This document shows, piece after piece, positions 56,741 through 64,000 of a stretch of 64,000 bases of DNA. Each line of letters starts with the position of its first letter. Positions within the stretch are counted from its first letter, which is position 1. The position numbers and the translations under genes were made by a program. The notes beneath the pieces were generated by a model. That model was not told the origin of the DNA, did not search any database, and saw nothing but the letters and a program-made list of their open reading frames with translations. Source of the DNA: Clonostachys chloroleuca (Eukaryota > Ascomycota > Sordariomycetes > Hypocreales > Bionectriaceae); assembly GCA_037952775.1 (NCBI GenBank), contig JBANAY010000004.1:15190001-15254000 (forward strand), written 5' to 3'.

Positions 56741-58632
56741 CTATGTAAAGTTCAGCGGCTGGTAGTACTCCTTACCGTCTAGCGTCGTAACTAATGTCCC
56801 ATTAGCTGAAAAGTTGTTGACTGTGAAATCCATCAACACTTGGATGCCGCCGCGCCCAGTCTTCTTAGTGTTGACCACGCTCCCAATCATCTGTGTTAGG
56901 TCGGAGTGCCAGTCATAGTACTGGGTATAAGTATCGACTTGCTGGTGAATGACACGCTCAGTGCCGATAAGGAAGACATCTCCATCGTCAGAGAAGTTGT
57001 TGTAGGTAACGCCGACTTGGTTAATACGAGGATTGATTTCAGAGAACGCCAGTAGTTCAACTGTTGCAACTCCCGAGAATTCGCCGTCCAGAGTGTAGTT
57101 TCCAGCTGGGAGGTTCGCGGAAGCTGGGATCTCGACGCCAGGAACGTACGGCTTGCCCCAGGGTACAACGTCGGAAGCCATCTCTACTTTGGGTGGCTGG
57201 CGGGGCTCACGGCTGGTTAAGGTCGCGACAACTATGCGCTGGCGGATACCGTCTCGCTCCTTGGAGGGATAGCAAGGTAAGGGGTTGGCGCCGCCACATG
57301 CCGGGGAAAATGTCTGTTCCTCCCAATAGGCGATTTTTGTGCCGTCGAATGAGAATCTCGGGTCTGCTCTGCCGTTCCACTCAGGATCGTTATAGTCGCC
57401 GCTTCCGGGCTCGCTAGAGCCCTGGTCGTTGATTTTCTGACCGAAATAGCTTCCGCGATCACCATAACGATCAAGAAGGTAAGGTCGAAAGAACCTTCTG
57501 CGGCCGTTGTTGCGTACCGAGGATGTCAGGCTCACGCTGACCAAATCGGTGATGGGAGGGATATGGCGCATGCCTGATAGCCAAGTATTGCGGTCGGTTC
57601 CTCTGGTATCCATAATAGCGATCCAACCATCGTGTCTTGATATGTCTATTGGATCAACATACTCCGGATGGCTAGTAAGACGGCGCATGCGGCCGGTTGT
57701 AAGATGAAAGGCATATGCATCTATATTTGATGATTCTACTGGGTATCCAATGGCTAGGACTTCTTGTCCGTCCCCACTGAAGCCTCGGAACTCACCCAAC
57801 GAGAGTGCGAAAGGGTTCAAAACGAGCTTATCGCCGTCAACGTCGACAGACGGCTTGCTGTCTCCGCTGGTAAGTACAGTAACGCTAGTAAGATCATAGC
57901 GAGGGCCCAATGGGAGGCCGGTTTCTGGAGTCGGGTTGAATGAGAGTCGCGAGAAGAATATGTTCTGACCTAAGACGCCATCATGGAACGAGAAGGCGTT
58001 GAAGCCCAGGTGAACATTGTCGGGATGCAGGCGGAGTTCTCGAAGCTCACCTCCAGGCCCTGAACCGTCGGGGTTGGTGTTCCACCGAATGGGATGGATG
58101 CTCATGCTCTCTGGAGTACACTCGTCACTCGAAAGGTCATACTCACCGCAGTCCACAATGCGGAGACCGGCAAGGACACGCTTGCCATCGAGGAACGCCT
58201 GCGGGTTGTCCCACATACTAGTTCTGTCATGGGACAGGCTACAGGTCAAACACTTCCATGTGTCGCCGTTAGGAACGTTGTATCATCTGCCTTGACCATG
58301 ATGAGCTGTGACCCGTTGTAGATGTTCGCGGGGTACGGTGCAGCCGGCGCGCCGACGAAATTCACCTCGGCGTAGACATGATTTCCATCGGGAGTGAAGC
58401 TGCCTCCCTGGAAGTAAGATGTCACGCCGAGACAACCTGTCTGCCTAGGGTTGGCGGTCTCGTCGCAGGCACCTACGGCAGCGTCATCTGGGATGGCAGG
58501 AGGCAGAAGTAGGGTCTTGAGAGCAATGGGCTCGGGCTCTGGAGGCGGAGGTATCTCGTCACTTCTCTTCTGAGGGATAATAGAGGCCGCGGCCACGCCA
58601 GCGAGCATAACTTTAATCAATGCGACCTTCAT
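56741..58632 (-). CDS. secreted saponin hydrolase, one frameshift
   Basis: The start MKVALIKVMLAGVAAASI is a signal peptide. The protein then follows fungal saponin hydrolases closely: FTPDGNHVYAEVNF, ELRLHPDNVHLGFNAF, ELRGFSGDG variants, LTSHPEYVDPIDIS, DTRGTDRNTW, LLDRYGDRGSYFGQKIN, SPACGGANPLPCYPS and a beta-rich C-terminal part. Such enzymes remove the sugar chain from triterpenoid saponins of plants; the name rests on remembered family features, not a search. At 58271-58274 the frame slips: DDTTF must be followed by PNGDTWKCLTC, but one C seems to be missing from CCC. Everything else is clean over about 630 codons, with no intron. Real mutation or homopolymer error are both possible. It shares a promoter region with the transporter at 59418. 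Confidence 0.8.
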
Positions 58633-59417
58633 ATTGGGGATCAAAGAACTGTTGAGGGCTGAGCATTGATGGAATCTTTCGAATTATATTGTCCCAGAAC
58701 ACAGCGAAACGACTAGTTCTTATACTTGGTGAAAGCTACGGCGTGATCATTTTGGCTCACCATCTGCTTGCCCCTCTTGGCTTGCACCTGCCCGCGGTGC
58801 ATCTTTCCAATATGCGTTGCTATCTTCTTCGCGACTGAGGTAGGGTCGCAGAAGCACTCATCCCCCGTGGGGCGCAGGTAGAGTCTGTGGCAAAGCGATG
58901 GACCCTGGGGTTCTTTACTGTACACCAGGGTAAAACGGCGTCATGAGATCGAATGGGACCAAATGGGGTTGACCAGGGTTAACCGGGGTTGATTGGGGTT
59001 GGCTAGGGTCAAGCTGCTATGGTAATTAATGGACCAATGGAAGTAAATTCCGAGGCCGCTTTTGCGTATATTCCGGGATATTGGAACTAGATCTCCCCGC
59101 AGAATGGGTCGCGTGGTACTAGGGTTGAAATCATGAGGGAAAACCTGGGGAGGGCAGCCCTGGGAGTTGTGGGGTGGTGGTGGTGGTGGAATGATACGAC
59201 GACCCTGGGCCACTCGAACCTGAGAGTCTAGAACTGCCCCGAACTGCCCAAGTCTCGCTTCGTTGTCGCTCGCGAGTTTGATTCGGCCCTTGGCGACGAC
59301 ACATGTATAAGTACAACAGCATTCTCTCTCTCTGTTTCTTTCTCCAAGAAAGCCACCGAGACGTGACAAACTCGCTACAATCCTCCTATTGTACCAACAT
59401 CGTTTCAAGCTTCTACA
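58633..59417. promoter_or_regulatory. divergent promoter, saponin hydrolase and transporter
   Basis: This 785-bp region between start codons contains the phased GGGTT array (next entry) and a polypurine/polypyrimidine stretch near 59165-59195. Two antisense open frames here are not supported. Joint control of the two genes is inferred from the layout. Confidence 0.5.
58965..59010 (+). repeat. GGGTT units at 10-bp spacing
   Basis: GGGTT-type units have their TT at 58969, 58979, 58989 and 58999, exactly 10 bp apart; a fifth, GGGTC, keeps the phase at 59009. Earlier GGG runs near 58928 and 58955 are looser. They would lie on one face of the helix. Confidence 0.6.
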
Positions 59418-61296
59418 ATGGCGACTTCTAGCAGCCTCAAGCCCACAACTGAGGTGCCCGACAAGCCCGAAATCCACCAAGTCGGCCATGTCGAGTCGAT
59501 CAAGGATCCCGGGCAAGTTGCTATCGATACGGTAGGAGAGGGTCAAGCAGCCACTGGCTACGAGACCGTCACACTTTGGAACACGGTGAAAACGTTCAAG
59601 ATCGCCACTGCCTGTTGCTTTGCGGCTGCCTTCAGTGCCGGAGCTGATGGCTACCAAATGGCGTAAGTCTTCTCAATGTTGTCGCACCCTCGTGTAGTTG
59701 TGCACGAGGGAGGGTTCATGTAGAATGTTCGCTAACAAAGACGAAATCAGCATGAACGCGAGCATCATCGCCAACAAGGGCTTCGTGCAGCAGTTCGCTA
59801 CCGATATCACCGCAGACGGAGTCAAGTTCCTTGCCGCCGGTACCATCAGCAGTTGGAGCGCGACCCAGAATTGCGGACAGATCATGGGTCAGATCGGTAG
59901 CTCTTTTATCAACGGTCGGTTCGGGCGCAAGGTTGGAATGGCCATTCTCTGGCTGTTCATCATGGGCAGTGTTTTACTAGAAACCTTGGCCAGAGACTGG
60001 AAGATGTGGCTCGGAGCCAAGCTACTGGCCGGCATGGGTGTTGGTGCGATGCAGGCTACTATCCTCGGCTATATCAGCGAAATTGCCCCCGTGCGTGTTC
60101 GCGGAAGCATGTTGATGCTATATTCGTTCTGGTGGACTCTCGGCTCTTTCTGCACCCACGTCGCTCTGCAGAGGCTCAATCGTCTAGATCCTTTCGACTG
60201 GCTCACTCCCGTCTATACACAGTGGGCTCACGTCGGAGTAATGGCCATCATCTACATCTGTCTGCCAGAGTCTCCTGTTTGGTGCGCCAGCGTTGGTAAA
60301 GAGGAAAAGGCCAAGAAGTGGCTTAGGCTAATTCACCGCGACGTCGATGGTTACGATGCCGACTACCAGTATCAAGTTTTGATCCTCAATATTGAGCATG
60401 AGCGTTCTATTGCCATCAGCCAGCGCAACGAGCATTGGACTGCCATCTTTAAAGGCGTGGATGGGCGCCGCACTATCACAGCGTTATGGACTATTGTCGC
60501 GCAGCAATTCCTTGGTCTGGCGTTATTCGGTACCTTTGGCACATACTTCTTCCAGCAAGCTGGTCTAGCGGACCCCTTCCAGATCAAGGCCATCACGACA
60601 TCTTTGCAGATTGTTACTGTTTTATCCGCTGTGGTGCTAGTGGACAAACTCGGTCGAAGGCTGATGGCGTGTTACTCGACGACTTTGATGTGGGTTGCTA
60701 CTCTAGTGGTCGGTATTCTCGGCGTGGCACCCCAAAGTAATGCGACAACCTATATCTTTGTGCTCTTTGCCTGTCTCTGGAGTAAGTTGACCCCCCATGT
60801 TTCACAACTGGCGAGGCTTGTTTATTGACGTCGATGGTATCTCTTTAGATGTCGGAATTTCTGCCAATGGCGCTGCTGGCTGGGGTTACATTGGAGAGAT
60901 TTCGTCACAGCGTCTGCGTCCATACACGTCTGGGTTTGCCGCCTCCGCCAATTCTGTAAGCGGTCTTATCATGTCTGTTCTAACCCCCTATATGGTCAAC
61001 AACCAGAAATGGAACTGGGGCTACAAGACGGGCTTTTTTTATGCTGGCGTCGGTCTGATCTGGGTTGTTGGAATCTGGTATATTATTCCGGAAACTGCTG
61101 GGTTAGTAAATTGTCTTGACCGAGTCGCTGCTATATTGACTGAATCACTACTGATCATTCGACTAGACGCTCCGCCGCTGAATTGGACGAGCTGTTTGAG
61201 CGCAAGATTAAGGCCTGGCGCTTCAAGAACACCGAGACTGTCACCCAGCGTATCGTCAGAGCCGAGAAAGAGAAATCAAGCCCCCAGGAGGCGTAG
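59418..61296 (+). CDS. MFS sugar transporter, maltose-permease-like
   Basis: Four exons, 59418-59662, 59751-60781, 60849-61101 and 61167-61296, give 552 residues in phase. The soluble N-tail (about 65 residues) precedes the first helix (ATACCFAAAFSAGADGYQM). Typical sugar-porter marks follow: NGRFGRKVGM, LLAGMGVGAMQ, PESPVWCASVGKEEKA after helix 6, VDKLGRRL, and PETAGRSAAELDELFE after helix 12. The long N-tail and the spacing fit fungal alpha-glucoside/maltose-type permeases. It is head-to-head with the saponin hydrolase, so it may import the oligosaccharide that enzyme releases; this is inference. The gene is intact. Confidence 0.9.
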
Positions 61297-62432
61297 ATCG
61301 CACCATGTTGTACCTGTCGCCCAATAAGTTATTATTCACTTTGCGTTGAATTTTATTTGGAGAGAAAGTGTGGATCAGAAAGATATGGAATAAATAGTAG
61401 CGTATATACTATTTCGTCCGAGATCATTCGTCGATAGCTTCTGCTTTTTCAAAGAGAATTGGCACTTAGGCTCGGGATACAGGGGGATGTCCGGCTAGCT
61501 GTACTCGATATTTTATGCTTTTCAGGCAAAGGTCTTTAGCTAAGAAGAACTCTGCTCTTAATAGCACTTATCTATACTCTGAGCTGTACTGATGTACTAC
61601 TTGACTTTATCTCATGCTACACCTCCATTCATATATGTACCGGTATTGATATAGGAGCCACCTCAGGAAAGGATAAATTTGGCCATATTTGCTAAGCTTT
61701 CAGCTGATTAGTCACTACTACTAGCTGTATGAGATGGGGAGTTTGTAATGAAGCTTCTCCAACTAACATTTGTATATACGAGTGCCCTCCAAAGAACATC
61801 ATTTGTCTGTTCAACTATTTATCGCTCACGGAGTTTTTTCTTCTCGCTGGTCATCGAAGGTCTACTGATATTACAGTAAGTGAGCTTTATTTTAAGGACA
61901 TAAACATCTCTCTGCTTTATAATTAACTCCTTACACTATTATACTACTCGTAGTACTGTTTATCATCCCTCCTACCAGGGTAACGAGGGAGAAGAATATA
62001 AGGGCACGCTCGTGATAATAGCGTGGCATTAACGGCACATATATCTGAGACGGTGATAAAACACACTAAGTAATCTAAACCATTATCCTGATTACATGGT
62101 TTCTTCTAATTAACCTCGCGATTGAACTAGTTCCTTGTGCTCTAGGGTACAATATCTTATGATAATTATATGAGTCGAGAAAGCGGGCAACTGGTGGATT
62201 GCGCTGCATAATATTGTCGGTACTGTTCTTTCCCTCAAGCGATGTTATTGGCTACCGTAGACTCGAGTGGGTTTGATGGGGCTGCGCGTATCCGTATTGT
62301 TATTGGCACGGAATTATTGAGATATATTCCAGAGCTCCAACCTGCCAACCCCAACTGCCCCATCGATGCATTTCCCTCTTTTTCCGCCATAGAAAATCCC
62401 TGCTCAACCCTCTCTCCCGGTGAGACCTTCTG
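61297..62432. other. intergenic, regulator promoter region
   Basis: 1.1 kb, AT-leaning, between the transporter and the last regulator. Open frames at 61729-61926 and 62242-62433 have no family features. Nothing recognised. Confidence 0.5.
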
Positions 62433-64000
62433 ATGGACTCGCTAAAACGGCGAGGCCCGCGTCGATGCCTGTATGTGACACGAGCTTGTGGTACGTTTGG
62501 ACCCCACAACTTCTTGGCTATGCCTGCACTGGCTCATCATGTGCATGTTTCCAGACTCCTGCAAACGGCGTAAAGTAAAATGCGATGGCGAGCAGCCGTG
62601 CGCAAGTTGCCGTATTTCGGAAACTGCTTGTTGCTACACTGTAGTGCCGCAAAAGCGGGGAAGGGTTCCCAGACCAGCGGCACCTCCACCGTCCTGGTCG
62701 CCTATCACCACTCCTAAGAGGAGCGATCAGGAATTTGCTGGTCCGAGCCCGAGTCCGAGTCCGAGTCCGCGGGTCGAGCTCAACGCGCCATGCACTTCGG
62801 CGACAGCCTCGGATCATCAGAGCCCGACCTTGACACATGGCGCTTCACCCAGCACCACTTTCTCTTCCGCGGTCTATGAGCCTGACGCTAAACACATTCG
62901 TCAGGGCTTCGCTGAGGATGTTTCTAGGCTGATGATGATTGGGACAGTTGATCAACTTGTTAGCCACTGCATTGATCTATTTATGCAGTACATATTTCCC
63001 AACACGCCGGTGTGCCATGAACCCATGCTCCGCGCTGGTGCTGCCACCTTTAAGCACCTAGATTCGGCTACCACCCTGCAGCCAACTTATGCAAGGACCT
63101 TCACGCTGGTCACTGCCCTTTGCGCCCTAGTGCTTGCAGTCGCCCCGGATTTTGGCTTCCCCGAGCGAGCCAGACTGACTATGGTATTTTTACGGGCATC
63201 TCGAGCCATGCTCATGACCTATATTGAGCACGATTTAGAGCACCCTGACTGGACTAGCTTGATTATACGGGTATGGCATTCTTCCGCAACTCAAAATGTA
63301 ACAGGGCGGAATGGTGCAGCATTTCATTACTACAATGAAGCTTCTACACTGGCACTCCGTCTTCGTCTGTATCAGGAAGAGTCCATCATCGGCAAACCCC
63401 CACTTGAGGCCCAGTTACTGCGGTCCAACTTTTGGCAGCTGTACCTTTCCGACAAGTCCGCGACAGTCTTCGACGACCGAAAGTGCTTTGTCACCGAGCA
63501 TGTGTTCCCAGGACAGCTGACCCTACTCGAGCGAAGCTCTCCCGAGATTCCGTTACTTGATATAACGAGGAGGCAGTTTTCCCCGCTCCTTGAAAGCCGA
63601 TTCCACGAGGGTCACCTTCTCAAGCGGCAAATCTGGAGAGACGGAGCCAATCTGATCACCGCCATCAAAGCACTCAAAGGCGACTCGAATGAAGACCACC
63701 TGACCGGCTTATTCTTGCGCTTTACAGGGCTTATCGACAGCTTTCCTCGCTGGCTATGGAACCCAGAACATTACTTGAATGGAAGCTATGACGCCGATAT
63801 TTCTAATCATCATAGGACGTGCTTCTGGGTGCAGCGGAGCAGTATCATAATGCCTTTTCACACGATAAAATTAACTATACTTGAAACGTGCATCGAATCC
63901 AAGGTCCCTGGTGTGATGGGACTCGATCATAAACAGCTGTCATGGCATCAGAGGAAGATGGACATCAGCCGAGACTTCCTGTCGGAGCTGGAGATGGTGC
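62433..64000 (+). CDS. Zn2Cys6 transcription factor, C-terminus outside the window
   Basis: Exon 1 (62433-62490) and exon 2 (from 62555) splice inside the zinc cluster: Cys19 in the first exon, then Cys22, 29, 35, 38 and 45 (CKRRKVKC-CASC-C). A basic linker (PQKRGRVPRP) and a Pro-Ser repeat (PSPSPSPSP) follow, then the fungal regulatory domain (LFMQYIFPNTPVCHEPML, FHYYNEASTLALRLRLY). A possible 34-nt intron near 63271 was rejected because the reading through it (VWHSSATQNVTG) fits the family. The frame stays open to the window's end, at least 500 residues. It is downstream of, and on the same strand as, the transporter and may regulate the saponin hydrolase and transporter pair. Confidence 0.85.

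Noticed and set aside
11121..58632. explaining all stops and frameshifts as assembly errors
   Set aside because: Several indels are in homopolymers and could be errors, but large deletions and transition-type stops cannot, and long stretches elsewhere (1.1-10.3, 23.8-38.8 and 59.4-64 kb) are clean.
58965..59010. interstitial telomere repeat
   Set aside because: The units are GGGTT-like but vary and follow a 10-bp period rather than a 6-bp TTAGGG repeat.
58941..59657. 238-codon minus-strand open frame
   Set aside because: It overlaps the transporter's first exon and the shared promoter, and its reading across the GGGTT units is low-complexity with no family features.
63271..63304. possible 34-nt GT-AG intron in the last regulator
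   Set aside because: Very short for a fungal intron, and the uninterrupted reading fits the family sequence.

Overview
The window reads as genomic DNA of a filamentous ascomycete (Pezizomycotina; a plant- or soil-associated Sordariomycete is my inference). The evidence is short GT-AG introns of about 50-75 nt, four zinc binuclear-cluster regulators (two intact, one with a shifted C-terminus, one running off the end) plus two dead ones, sugar-type MFS transporters, a lipase-NACHT NLR-like protein, LysM and saponin-hydrolase genes, and a very AT-rich repeat block of the kind left by repeat-induced point mutation (RIP). No tRNA, rRNA or CRISPR array was recognised.

Layout. 0-10 kb: tail of an SGNH hydrolase, an intact secreted GMC oxidoreductase, an intact adenosine-deaminase-like gene and an intact NLR-like protein. 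11-23 kb: a graveyard of six broken genes (sulfatase, sugar transporter, double-zinc-cluster regulator, MFS transporter, second regulator, P450), broken by stops, indels and internal deletions. 23.8-38.9 kb: a compact set of intact genes that fit one pathway: sugar-type MFS transporter, HSL-type esterase, Zn2Cys6 regulator, type-B carboxylesterase, zinc alcohol dehydrogenase, succinate-semialdehyde-type aldehyde dehydrogenase and a second Zn2Cys6 regulator. The inferred flow is uptake, ester cleavage, alcohol to aldehyde to acid. I do not recognise this combination as a named cluster; it is the best candidate here for an undescribed system.

39.9-45.5 kb: two adjacent SGNH hydrolase genes on the minus strand, one fused to FG-GAP/VCBS-like repeats, both carrying lesions. 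45.8-49.6 kb: almost pure A/T DNA with three pairs of inverted arms, interpreted as nested, mutated transposons. 50-54.7 kb: an intact but divergent Ras GTPase with a substitution at the Ras G13 position, then a small secreted protein, an F-box gene and a LysM/chitin-binding gene that all look broken. 56.7-64 kb: a saponin hydrolase (one frameshift) and a sugar-type MFS transporter that diverge from a shared promoter holding GGGTT units at exact 10-bp spacing, followed by a Zn2Cys6 regulator running off the end. These three could form a saponin-use module.

Exon boundaries were worked out by eye from splice consensus, reading phase and family motifs. Lesions were judged by where a family-typical sequence continues in another frame or after a stop. 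Several of the indels lie in homopolymers, so assembly error is a live alternative for the single-lesion genes.
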